Origin: Eutrigla gurnardus
Taxonomy: Eukaryota; Chordata; Actinopteri; Perciformes; Triglidae
Direction of reading: 5' to 3'
Assembly: GCA_963514095.1 (NCBI GenBank)
Contig: OY741275.1
Span: forward strand, 25,934,056-25,998,055
Length of the DNA: 64,000 nucleotides
Under the pieces are notes generated by a model that made no database searches, was not told where the DNA came from, and was given only the letters and a program-made list of their open reading frames with translations. Positions 49,219 through 59,343 of the stretch are shown here, in pieces. Both the position numbers and the translations under genes were made by a program. Each line of letters starts with the position of its first letter. Position 1 is the first letter of the stretch.

Positions 49219-49689
49219 ACACACAGCTAATAGACAGGTAGAATGAACCATAAAGGAATAAAGGAATCAGGAAACGTAAGGCACAAATGAAGCCCATTAC
49301 TGACAGTCAAAACGGTAAAAGGATGAATGTATTTGTGATTTGAGTGATCAGTTAACAACCATAAAAACACGCGATGACATAAATATTTATACATATTCAC
49401 AGAAGGCAAAACTCTGCCTTTTCTTTTTTATTTCCCCACCAAAGTTGGAGATTGAAGAGCATTCGTAAAAAATGTCACTTTAACGTGATCCATTTGGACA
49501 GCTCACATTGCTTAATGGGGTAGGAAATTCATTTTTTTTTCTTCCCTCTTCCTCAGACATAGTGGATGATGTGATTCTATGCAAAATATATGAAGCCATT
49601 ACTAGAAAAATGCATGAGTTTCAATAGTTGGGAGGAGAAAAAAAAAAGTATCTCATTGCACGGAGACTATCCCTATTCTTTAGCAGGCA

Positions 49690-49717
49690 GACACACACAC
49701 ACACACACACACACACA
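49690..49717. repeat. (AC)14 microsatellite
   Basis: Uninterrupted AC run in intron 1. Confidence 0.94.
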
Positions 49718-49938
49718 ATGCAAAAGACAGCAAAGGCAACTGATGAAAACCATTTTTGTTCCATCACAAAGAACTAGGTCACCCTCTCATAATTGTCAAT
49801 CATGCAATAAATCTCTCTGTGGCACAAATGAATACGGCATTGGAAATGAGACAAAGCTTATTGGCATGCTATGTCAGCTTGACTCAATTCATCCTCCTTT
49901 TCACACAAGACCATTCATATGTGAAGTTGTGCGAGGGG

Positions 49939-49969
<31 letters not shown>

Positions 49970-49988
49970 GTCTCTCTGTCTCTCTCTC
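49939..49988. repeat. (CT)n/(CTGT)n repeat
   Basis: Pyrimidine-rich CT run with TGTCTG interruptions. Confidence 0.93.
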
Positions 49989-51511
49989 GCCGAGCAACCC
50001 AAGCGAACGGGGCTCACACGCTTTCAATGTGAAAGTGGCACAGGGTTAATGTATGTGGACAAACCATTTCAGCCATTATCATAATAACCAATGTCGGTCT
50101 CCATAGAGAACGCGTCTCCCTGCATTATGTGCGTTAACCGTGGGATTCACTGGGAACATTCCCAAGTAAACGCTGCTCCACGCATCAACTTTACATCACA
50201 GTTCAAATTCATTCCTGTTCAACAAACTCGTTATTTTTTCGTACGTCGCTAACGTACGCAAACCGAACCCGTTTTTTCCCCCCATGCTATCTGAGCGGTT
50301 GGCTTCGACACACACAGCGTTACAGCTCCATCCGCGGAAAGGCTTGTGTCACGTCTCCGAGGACCCCGACTGTCACTCTTTAAGAGGAGGGTAATAATAG
50401 CCGGGGCGCCACAGCAAGTGGTGGCACAGCCGATTTTAAAGAAACATCAGGGAGACGCTGACATTTGAGTCTACGAGGGGAGAAACCTAAGCACTGCAAC
50501 CAATAAAAAAGACTCCCACCTATATTCTCACCAGGCTTACAGGGAGGAGGGAGAGAGAGGCAAAGAAGAGATGTCAGTGTTAGATGAAAATGTGTTGACC
50601 CGGTGATATTGATACCCCGCTCATAACCTCTACAGGTGTGCCATGCCGTCAGGAAGCAGCTTTCGGGGTGTGGCCATCTCCGTGGATGGCAGCCAAAATT
50701 GCAAACCTTATCGTTTTTTTTTTTTTCAAGCTGCCTCGTTCACTTTGAACTGCTGACTTTTTCTTTAAAAAGGGAAGGGAAAAAAGGGAATATATCAGCT
50801 AATTTAATTATTATTATTTAACGGTAGGCACATGTTCACTTTTTTTTCTTCATTTTCTAATTTAAAAAGTATTCTGCTGACCATGACCTTTAGATTAATG
50901 ACTGAATTTTGATTGAGCAGATACAGCAAGGTTATATATTTATTAATTTTTCTCTCTCTCTCTCTCCATCGTTTGAAAGACAGATCTGGGACAATCTGCT
51001 GATCAGTGTCCAAATGCTGTTGCAAGAGCCTTCCTTTATGACCTTTAAATGTATTAAGAGAGCAAACTAAATCTGTAGCACAGAGATCACTTGTTTACTT
51101 ATGATCTTTTAGCTTAACCTCAATATAAACGTTTGATTTACTTTTTAAAATCCACATTTAAACATCAGAGTCTGAAGCTCAGACACAAGAAAGCAGCTGA
51201 GCTCTAGTCTGCGATCTCCTTTCACGCACGTTGTTAGTTATAATTCAACGCAACAAATTGACTGCATAAAGTGTTTCTGGCGTCTAAGTGAATTCAGACT
51301 TCACGTAAATAGCTTTGGGGCCGGGTTTTTTTTTCCCCCATCAGAAGGTATTGACTAAGCAGATGCCTTTGAACCGCCATAGAATGTGCTGCTAGTCTCA
51401 AGTGTCATTAGCTTGGGGGCTTTTCCAGCTAGCGCCAGGTAAAGATTAGATAACAATCAGCCCTTTAATAGATACTGTTGGAGGCAACGGAGCCGTTCAT
51501 CTGACGCTAAC

Positions 51512-51535
51512 AGAAGAAGAAGAAGAAGAAGAAGA
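51512..51535. repeat. (AGA)8 trinucleotide repeat
   Basis: Short purine repeat in intron 1. Confidence 0.92.
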
Positions 51536-51612
51536 GTGTGTTGAAGTCTATGTAATTTCCCGAGGAGCTGCTGTTAAATCACATGTAACTGCTCAAACTA
51601 GTGTCGATGTGC

Positions 51613-51653
<41 letters not shown>

Positions 51654-51654
51654 G
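51613..51654. repeat. (TGTC)10 tetranucleotide repeat
   Basis: About ten uninterrupted TGTC units ending in TGACTG. It lies shortly left of the LINE relic. Confidence 0.95.
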
Positions 51655-51794
51655 ACTGTGTGTGTTCAGGTAGGTCCAACTAGATTTTAAAAAGGCGCAC
51701 CTCTAGGTAAGGGATCTACCATTCAAAAACAAAGCAATTCAAAAAGGTCTTAACCATTCTGCGTGCTTCATAAACCAACAGTAGCATTATAAAA

Positions 51795-52215
51795 ACTCGT
51801 TGACTAACAGGAAGCCAGTGTGACGATCTGGTGGTCTGGAGTGATGTGGTCTCTCCTGGTCTTAGTGAGGACTCTGAATCAGCTGCAGCGGTCTGATGGA
51901 CCTTTTTAGAGACTCATAAAGACAAAAACACATGGAAGCAACTTTTTCTAAATCCTGCTGAGAGCCAAGTCATTTATGGTGATATAAATCGGCATGTCGT
52001 CTGCGTAGCTACGCTAATTTTCGTTGAACTTCTTAGGTACTCGTATTGGGATCCAGCGATATAAATCGGCATGTCGTCTGCGTAGCTACGCTAATTTTCG
52101 TTGAACTTCTTAGGTACTCGTATTGGGATCCAGCGATATAAATCGGCATGTCGTCTGCATAACTACGATAAAGATGATTTGTTGTTTTCTATGACCTGCA
52201 CTAGCAGGAACACAT
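51795..52215 (-). mobile_element. L2-like LINE reverse-transcriptase relic (dead), internally triplicated
   Basis: On the minus strand, short pieces of an L2/CR1-group reverse transcriptase are readable in the expected order. VIENNK (52179-52195) comes first, then YADDMPIYI (YADD at 52150-52161, again at 52073-52084 and 51996-52007), then QQDLEKV (51940-51964), and RVLTKTRRDHIT (51838-51875). YADD is the catalytic signature of these polymerases, and the last motif is typical of the C-terminal end of the domain. Frameshifts, stops and large deletions separate the pieces, so no product is possible. The YADD part lies in a 77-bp tandem repeat. The family assignment is from memory of common teleost LINE sequence and was not searched. 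Confidence 0.72.
51981..52166. repeat. 77-bp tandem repeat, about 2.4 copies
   Basis: Copies begin at 51981, 52058 and 52135 with GATATAAATCGGCATG. The first two units read as identical over 77 bases, and the third continues for about 22 bases before diverging at the next codon or so (GCATAACTACG against GCGTAGCTACG). The repeat lies wholly inside the LINE relic. Confidence 0.95.
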
Positions 52216-52849
52216 CCATGTTTGTGGTTTATTTAATAGGAATATACAGCGATAGATTGAAGACATTTGAACAAATGTACTCTGCAATCACCTGCCACCA
52301 GCACATGAAAGCCGACTCCTAACTTTCATTGAACTTGACACGAGATGCAATGTGAATTGCGTGTCCTGAGACCAATATTCTCTTTGCATGCAGGAAGGTG
52401 CATCTGCGTAGGGGGTTTCTCTCTCAGTGAAATGAGAAAACAAAACTTGTGCTATCATAATAAATGCTGTGCGTTCACTTCACTGAAATTCCCAAAGTAC
52501 AAAGGGGCTTTTCTGTTGGATGACATTCCTTTCTTAATATACTTCAATTATTAGGAGGAGTCTTTTGTATTGAGTGGAGAGCTCCGAAAACATCGACACT
52601 GCAGGAATAACATCTGCATGTTTACTCAGGAGAAGATTCATCCCTGATAGCCTCCGCGAAAATGAAGAGGGAGAGAAAAAACAAGTGGAGGAAATTTGTG
52701 GAATCCCATCTGAGATTGCTTCCCTGATGGATTCCTTTTCCTGTCAGCTCAGACGAGAAATGAAGCCGGGGAAAATTAACTCCTGATACAGCTACGCTGA
52801 ATTAGACAGAGAAAGGGGGGAGAAAAGAAAAAAAAACCCTGAACACTTT

Positions 52850-53340
52850 TTAAGGATTCCAGCCTTGTCATTTTCAATTTTCTGCTCTTTGGACATGCTT
52901 GTATTCAGATTCCCCAACATCTATTCGCCATATCAATCCTAATTAGACAATCTGGGCCCACGAAGGATGGGAGCGGAGTTATTTGCATAATTTAATCATA
53001 AATACTCAGTGATACATATTTCCAAATGCATTTGTACAATTATCTTTTCATCCTTGGGGCAAAAGTATTAATATGATTAGGCAATAATTCTTTAAAAAAA
53101 AAAGGGGAAAATAGGAAACCAGCAAGTGAGCACTCTTTTTTAAACTCCAGCTTTGGGCTATATGAAAAATTAATTAATTTCTGAGGAAAATCAATTTCTC
53201 TATGTGACCATATTAGACAGAGCCAGGCGAGGGCCTGCATTCCTTCTCCAATCAGAAAATCTCATCTGCTCCCTCTAACTTCTGTCAGTAGCATTTAATA
53301 TCCTGGTACGAGCGTCAGTGACTTCCGCCATGCTCCCTAA
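52850..53340. promoter_or_regulatory. Strong candidate conserved element, intron 1
   Basis: About 490 bases, nearly free of simple repeats. Cores include ATCCTAATTAGACAATC (52937-52953), a perfect octamer ATTTGCAT (52981-52988) running into AATTTAATCATAAATAC, AGTATTAATATGATTAGG, AATTAATTAATTTC and AGCATTTAATATCC. The spacing and lack of decay make it one of the best regulatory candidates. Confidence 0.46.
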
Positions 53341-54908
53341 CTGTGCTGTAATGTGAAGGAGCCCGCGAGTGAAGACAAGCAAGGGAGCTCTGACTAGGGG
53401 GGGACAACGAGGCAAACGGAAATCAGACTGACCCAAAATCCATCGCGGCAATCAGTCTCTCGTGTAACATCATCAGGTAAAATCACCCGTTAGCACATCT
53501 TGTCCAACGTGTTGAGATAAGTCGGGTCGACAGATAGATTTTAAACAGCTTAAGTCTCTTGTCTGTTAAACAAAAAACAAACAAAGCTAATGCCACTTTA
53601 TGGTTGGTGAGCATCATAAAAAATAGCTCATTTAAATATGCTGATTAACGTGGAAAGATGTTCATGTGCCATTTTTTTTTTTTTTACATCCGTTTCTTCT
53701 GCAAAAAAGGGAATTAATTGGTGATTCAATTGCTGTTGCCGATCCAGTAAAGGCATGCAAATAAGATAGGAGGCCTGGACAACTAATGCGTCCAACAGGC
53801 AAATTAACAATAGAGACCTCTTTGCCATGCAAACAGCCTTCTAAATCCAACAAATGACACTAGACGGTGTCAAACAAAGCCTCTTTAACGAGTGAAATCT
53901 GGGAGTTTCCACAGTCTTGGCTCAGCTTCACTGCAAGCTAGAAAAAAAACCCTTTTCTTAATTCTTAAAATAAATGAATGTTACTTTTTTGTTAACTGAG
54001 CTTGTGCGTGGATTTTTGTTTAAAAAGAAAAAAAAAACTTTTAATTTGTACTCGTTCCAACTGAATGAACGTTAAGTCAATAAAGCAATTCTGATTTTCA
54101 AGGAGACTATTTGTTTGTAAAAAAGAAAAAAGAAAAAACACCTTGCTGCCATCTGCCAACTGCACAGTTGACTTGAGCACATGTACTATACCTAATCAAA
54201 TTTAGCAGAGCCCCACTGAAGGATTAAAAATGTAAAAAAAAAAAGAAGAAAAAAGACCGAGAGAGTGTGTTTCATTCCCTTTAATAAAGAAACAACTCGC
54301 AATATGAGGGCCAATTTGACTTTCAAGAAAGTACTTGAATAGATTTGGATTTTAAACAGCTTTGTATACCATTCTCTCTCCCTCTCCCTCTAATCAGGCA
54401 TCTGTCACTCTGTTTTTGAAGTTATTATCGCCCAGCTCCCTCTTGGATGTGGTTGCTGGGTGACGGGGTATCTTAGCACCCACTCTGACTGGGAATGATT
54501 TGAATGGAATCCAGAAATCTCCCCCGAGTACCTGTAAACACATCCGTGCCTTGTAGAAAACAAATATATTATAAGAAGAGCTCAGCGGAGGAGAGGAGGG
54601 AGAGAGACAAGCTGGCACCCTCGGTGGCAGCTCACACTGAGCGCTAAACAAAACAATTACCGTCATTTGCAAATATGTGTGTTTAGGCATAAACACTCTT
54701 GAAAACTGGGGGGGAGGGAGGGGAGGTGGGGGAGACAAGAGAGGTGATAGCTCTTGCAAGACTCTCTGTCATATCAGTATCAATTAAATATATCTGTTGG
54801 AGGAAGAAGCCGCTCCGCTGTGACCTGTCACTCGGAACATTTCGGAGTGAGATCCGTTTGACTGAAACGAGCCGGGGAGAAAATCTATTTAAGAAGGGCA
54901 TGTAAGTG

Positions 54909-54931
54909 AAAAAAAAAAAAAAAAAAAAAAA
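54909..54931. repeat. A23 homopolymer
   Basis: Longest A run in the window. It has no recognisable retroposed body upstream, so a SINE or processed-copy tail is not supported. Confidence 0.9.
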
Positions 54932-56063
54932 GCCGTCCCATTCCCAGTGGTGGGACATTGTCTGGGGCGTGTGGTTAACCTTCAAGGGTAGACAATGATT
55001 GTCAATTAACTGCTGCATTTCTGCGCCCCGGCGTCGGATAGCCTGCCCCCCCACCCCCCTTTACAAAAGCAGGCCAATGAGAGATATGCGATATCTCTGC
55101 GCCGCCCCCTTCGTGTTATAATAACCTTTCAGTGAGTTCAAGTGTCACACGGCAATAAGGACCTTTTCCATCCCACCACGGGAGGAAAATGAAAAGGAAA
55201 ACAAGTAGCTGGAACAGAGGGCTCCTGGAGGGCTCCTGGAGAGCCGGAGTCATAATGTATAGGGAGGGGGGGGGGGATTACTGAACCTGGATCAGTCTGG
55301 GAGTCAGAATGAACACTGCTAATCTGGCACGAGAGTCCTTCAGAATATGAAGGGGTCAAAAATCACTCCTAGTCGCTATAAAGATGAACAATAATTACTG
55401 CGTATTCAGCATCATGAATTAAAACTGCATTTAAAATAAAAACACCCTTTTCCATTCAGTGTTTGGAAAGCGTTCTGCTAAAGTAAGCATGGTGGGGGAC
55501 GATTCGGTCGGAGCTTGTTTGTGTCCACATCAGAAGTGAAAAGCAGCAGGGATGCGGCGGTGCTCTGTGATGCTATTCACATTCACACTGTGTGCAAAAT
55601 GAGAGTAGTGTTGTCTTAACACAATAGACGGTGGGAGAGAGGGGCAAAAAAAACAGCATGTGAAATAGTACGAGCCATTGTACGGGAGTATTATTCACTT
55701 CATTGTTACCACTCCGCCACTGTATAATAAGAGCAGTGGCGTTGCCGTGTGATGGGAGGCTAAACTAACCCGGGCAGCAGGCTGTTGTTGTGTAACCCGA
55801 GCAAAAAGAAGAAGGGGGGGTCAACCGGTGGACTGGGATGCTTTTTTAAAAAACTGACAGCAAGAAACAAAACGCTTCAGAGAGAATGAGGGGCATCCTG
55901 TTTACTGATCATTTTGTCAGCGGTGATTTCAAACGGCAGACGGGTGTAAAGCACCGCCGCACATCCCCGCAAATAAAATCAACTCTTATTTTTTTCTAAA
56001 AGTAACAGAAGCCTTTTATCCAGGCGGATGCCTCGACCGCTCCGTGATGTAATTCTCCAAATG

Positions 56064-56113
56064 GGGCAGGCAGGCAGGCAGGCAGGGAGGCAGGCGGGCG
56101 GGCGGGCAGGCCG
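56064..56113. repeat. (GGCA)n/(GGCG)n tetranucleotide repeat
   Basis: GGCA units with a GGGA variant pass into GGCG units. The G-runs of two to four bases are regularly spaced. Confidence 0.93.
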
Positions 56114-56559
56114 GGGTCTGAGTGATTGATTTCAGCCCCGGCACCGGGAGTACCTGGCTGCTTTCAGAGACAATTACAGTCCTGTCCGTGTGCCCGTAAT
56201 AGCCCACCACTTTAGCGTCATTAAAGCGACGCGAGGCACTGCATTATCCTTTAACCCCATCGCTGGCCATCCCCCCATTGACAACCCGGAGAGTTCAACC
56301 ACGTACTTTGTCACCTGAAGCCCCACGACAGGCTGGAGGAGAGGATCACAGCTCGGTATGTTTTTCCTCTATAAAGAGAACGAGAGAGAGGAGGGGGGGT
56401 CTGCTCCCTTGATGCTTTATGTAAATGAAGCATGAAAGTGCACAGGTGAGTTGTTGAGACGATTGCAACGGGAATGGAAATACGGAGCGTTTATAAGCAC
56501 CCAATATAATGCAACGCTTGTATACAATTTTTCAAATACATAAAATAAAAAAGCTTTAA

Positions 56560-57110
56560 ATTAAAAATGTTGCACTGTGATAAGCTCCCTCTCTCCCTTC
56601 TGACCAGGCCCCTAATAGAGCACTTTGCAGATACAGCAGTTCTTACAGGGTCAGAACGTATTCCACCTCATCATACATATGGATCTTAATGGCACAAAAT
56701 GGTACATAAAAAAATCTGTCTGTTTGCAAAGTGTGTGCATGAGTGTTCCCACACACACATATGCTTGTGATAACTAAGCATCTTTTAAAAAGGAGGGAAT
56801 TAAATTGAATCTCTATAATTTTCTTTTTTTTTTAATACAAAATGCTTCTTTTTTTTTAACGCTGAGATAACCAAGTGACTCAAAGTGTTTATTGCTATTC
56901 CCCACTGATGTGAGCCTTTCCATCATATTTGCATTTCCAGCTCATTTCTGGCTAGGAGATCAATATGGAATCAATCATAGTGACAGGTAAGATGGTAAAT
57001 TTGACCAGGCTGAACCATCCTGTGAGACTGAGCGATACATCAAAGCCAAGAGCAACAGGACAGTAAAAATGGCTTTTAATCAAATATTGATCCTCCCACT
57101 TAAATCACCC
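56560..57110. promoter_or_regulatory. Candidate proximal intronic enhancer
   Basis: Lies about 0.8-1.3 kb inside intron 1 from exon 1. It contains CCCTAATAGAGC, GGATCTTAATGGCAC, a perfect octamer ATTTGCAT (56927-56934), ATCAATATGGAATCAATCAT, GGTAAATTTGACC and GCTTTTAATCAAATATTGAT. T-runs at 56825-56858 split it into two halves. Confidence 0.42.
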
Positions 57111-57900
57111 CCCCATGTTAAAAACATATACGGCTCAAAATATTTAATTTGGTAACACAGAGTTCATTTACATGTCACGTCACTTTATATAAATCTCTTT
57201 GTTTCATACAAATGAAGGATTATTGATTGAGGTTCACTCGTATGTGTGTGTGAGTTTACAGCGTGAGGAACTGGATTCACAGGAGACGTCAACACCGAGA
57301 GGACAATTAACACAAATTAATTCTGATAATCTGGAGTGGTTTTGTCTCGTTTACCTTCTAAAATTCAAACTTAGAATTGACATTGTTTTGCCCCTTTGGC
57401 AAGGGGCATATAATAACACATAAACCACTTTTCTCCCAGAGTGTTTTGAAATAAAGTTTGGCTAAAAGTCGAATAGAGAGGAATTACAGTAAAGTAAAAT
57501 TGTGTTCCAGCTGAAGTTCATCAGAGAAGCACAGTGGAACTCGGCACCTAAATTATCCATTCATACATGGCTTCATCCATCATGGCACAGCTTTGCCCTG
57601 CACGTGTTAACCCCCCCCCCCAAAAAAAACTTTCACTGAACTTTGTTTCACGATGTTGCGCACCGGCCTCTTCCCCATCCAACATCCAACCACAAGCACA
57701 TTGCACATTTAGAAAACCTCGCATATTCACGCACTAATAACATATTCACACACTTTATAGCAACAATAAAATAAAAAGAAAAAAAGGGGAAAATGTCTCC
57801 CCCTTTGCTCGCTCCCGCGCCTTTACGCACGGCGCTCCGACGGAGACATTTAAACCCCGCAAAAGAAAAAGGAAAAAAGGGTCACGGAGCCGCGTCTTAC

Positions 57901-58457
57901 CTCGCGTTGGTGCAGTCGTTGTACAGCGTCTCGAAGTCCTTTCTGGAGATGAGCTTGCAGCGGTTCACGCCGGGTTGGATGGCGCCGAGCCCTCGGAGGA
58001 TGCGGACCTGCTCCACATTGCACACCACCGGCGTGATCTCCAGCCGCTTCAGCTTGGTGTAGACCGTGTGCAGCCCGCCGACCAGGTGCTTCAGGAACAG
58101 GTCGAACGCCTGCGGGAGGCAGATGAGCTCGCAGCCGTCCACGGTGAACGAGGCCACCTTGGCGCCGCGCAACTCGACCATCTTGCACTCGTTGTTCTGC
58201 GGGATGTTCTCGACGGGCGACGGGGTCGAGTACACGGGCTTGCCGGGCGGCAGCCCCGCGGTCTGGATGCCCGGGCTGCCGGTGGCGAGCAGCTCCGATC
58301 GGAACAGGTTCTGCTGGGGTCCGGACGGCGGCGGCAGCGCCAGGGATGGAGACGGCGAGGAAGTTGTCGTCGGCGGGGACGTGGTCGCGGAGGGAGTCGA
58401 GATCGGAGGCGGCGGGACCAGAGGAGTCGGAGGGATCAGAGCAGCCGGCACGGCCAT
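57901..58457 (-). CDS. dach1: DACH1 coding exon 1: N-terminal leader and DachBox-N domain
   Basis: First coding exon of dachshund homolog 1, a nuclear transcriptional cofactor of the Ski/Sno/Dac family that works with SIX, EYA and PAX factors. It encodes residues 1-185 plus two bases of codon 186. Residues 1-85 are a Pro/Ser/Thr-rich leader opening MAVPAALIPP, as in mammalian DACH1. Residues about 88-182 are the DachBox-N fold, with KVASFTVDGCELICLPQAFD, the FLKHLVGGLHTVYTKLKRLE helix and the GLGAIQPGVNRCKLISRKDF segment. The residues favour DACH1 over DACH2, for example FTVDGCELICLPQAF and LEITPVVCNVEQ. The start is the ATG at 58457 in a strong context (ACCATGG). The frame is open two codons further upstream but only from a GTG. 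The exon ends at a GTAAGA donor (57895-57900). Mammalian DACH1 carries long Gly and Ser runs in the leader; here they are absent. Fish may hold several dach paralogues, so the exact fish suffix is not decided. Confidence 0.97.
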
Positions 58458-58840
58458 GGTCACCTACAGGCTGGAGGAGGGGAGGGGGGGGAGAGACGAG
58501 AGTAAGCCCGAAGTTCAAAGTATTACACCCAGCCTGCCGAGACAAAACCCCGAAATGAAAGAATCCACGAGAGTTTAGCTCCTCGGATAAGTTGGGAAGT
58601 AGAATAAAAAAGGCGTGCTGAGTGAGGGGCTTGAGGGGGGGCTGAGCGGCGGGACAATGATCAAAGATAGGAGGAGGAATGACAGGAGGAAAATGAGCTG
58701 AAAAGTGCAGCTCCGCTCTGTGGATGAGTTGTTGTTGTCACACGGTACAGAGAGGGAGGAGCTAGGGGACAGCGAGCCTCCGAAGAGCACACAGACCGGG
58801 CTGCAGCTACTCGTCCAGGTCTGCTCTCATTAGCAGTGGT
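58458..58840 (-). promoter_or_regulatory. dach1: Probable DACH1 5' UTR and core promoter region
   Basis: DNA immediately upstream of the start codon on the minus strand. It contains a pyrimidine-rich tract right before the ATG (58469-58492), purine-rich stretches further up and no long open frame joined to the gene. The transcription start cannot be fixed from sequence alone. A palindromic CTTTATAAAG at 58869-58878 could serve as a TATA-like element, about 410 bases upstream of the ATG, but this is weak evidence. Confidence 0.4.
58465..58505 (-). promoter_or_regulatory. 3' splice-site-like sequence just upstream of the start codon
   Basis: Read on the minus strand, a branch-like CTTAC is followed by an uninterrupted pyrimidine run and CTCCTCCAG, then about 13 bases lead into ACCATGG. 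This is the layout of a good acceptor and would fit a non-coding first exon upstream. It may equally be an unspliced pyrimidine-rich 5' UTR. No convincing partner donor was fixed; CAG|GTGACT near 59072-59082 is one possibility. Confidence 0.35.
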
Positions 58841-59190
58841 GGAGAAATGTGCACGAGCATTTATTTGCTTTATAAAGGAAACAAACACCTGCTTGCATGC
58901 AAACCCACTGAGCCATTTCACTTTCTTTAGTGCATCCTGGAGTTTCTGCAAACCTCAGGTTGTTCCTTTCATGAAGACATTCATAGTGCAATGCATTTTT
59001 AAATATTATTTTCCTTAAATCTGATGTCATGGACCAATTTGTCATGTTTTCTGAGTGAGAGTGCCAGTATGAGTCACCTGTAGAGAGGGAAAATGTCTCA
59101 TTTAATTAGTGCATTTACAGTCAAAAGTAGCAGTGTGACACAATAATGGTGTACACTGTATAAATATACATATATAAAAATATATATATA

Positions 59191-59343
59191 CACAGGGTCG
59201 CCCATAAAGTTGGAGTAATTTGCAAATATATTTTCCTTTATAGCACCAAAACACATTTCAAACAAGATGACTGATGCACTTAAATAGGAATAAGCAGAGG
59301 ATTATGTCTCAAAGTTAATATTCCAACTTTATAAGCAACAGTG
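59191..59343. mobile_element. Mariner-type MITE, 153 bp, upstream of DACH1
   Basis: The left end CACAGGGTCGCCCATAAAGT continues TGGAGTA. The right end, reversed, reads CACTGTTGCTTATAAAGTTG then GAATA. The shared CAC.G and ATAAAGTTGGA.TA blocks form imperfect terminal inverted repeats. Both ends abut TA within TATATA flanks, fitting the TA target of Tc1/mariner transposases. The short interior has no coding frame. Confidence 0.65.

Larger units (their letters stand above)
11582..57900 (-). other. dach1: DACH1 intron 1 (46.3 kb)
   Basis: A long first intron between GTAAGA (57895-57900) and TGTGTAG (11582-11588). It contains all of the intron-1 repeats, transposon relics and candidate regulatory blocks listed separately. 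Large, enhancer-rich early introns are typical of DACH1. Stretches not listed separately are ordinary mixed-composition intron sequence with short homopolymers; I see no gene in them. Confidence 0.88.
57780..58560. promoter_or_regulatory. CpG-rich island over DACH1 exon 1
   Basis: The sequence turns sharply GC-rich with frequent CG dinucleotides across coding exon 1 and its 5' flank, in contrast to the AT-rich DNA on both sides. Such islands commonly mark promoters of developmental regulators. Part of the signal comes from codon choice in the Pro/Ser/Ala-rich leader, so the island boundary is approximate. Confidence 0.6.

Noticed and set aside
54909..54931. A23 run as the tail of a SINE or processed pseudogene
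   Set aside because: No tRNA-like boxes, gene-like body or target duplication was seen beside it.
11582..57900. A DACH2-type extra exon encoding RRKRQMTRKQ between exons 1 and 2
   Set aside because: I looked for its coding pattern on the minus strand and found none. The phases of exons 1 and 2 join directly as in DACH1.
57850..58545. 231-codon open frame on the minus strand overlapping DACH1 exon 1 in another frame
   Set aside because: It is a shadow of GC-rich coding sequence. Its residues are Ala/Arg/Pro/Gly-rich without domains, and the DachBox-N reading frame explains the DNA.
57975..58578. Long plus-strand open frames of 170-176 codons antisense to exon 1
   Set aside because: They arise from absence of stops opposite GC-rich codons. 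No domain, promoter or splice support is visible.
58869..58878. CTTTATAAAG as a definite TATA box
   Set aside because: It is palindromic, AT-rich flanks make it likely by chance, and CpG-island promoters often lack TATA. Left only as a possibility.
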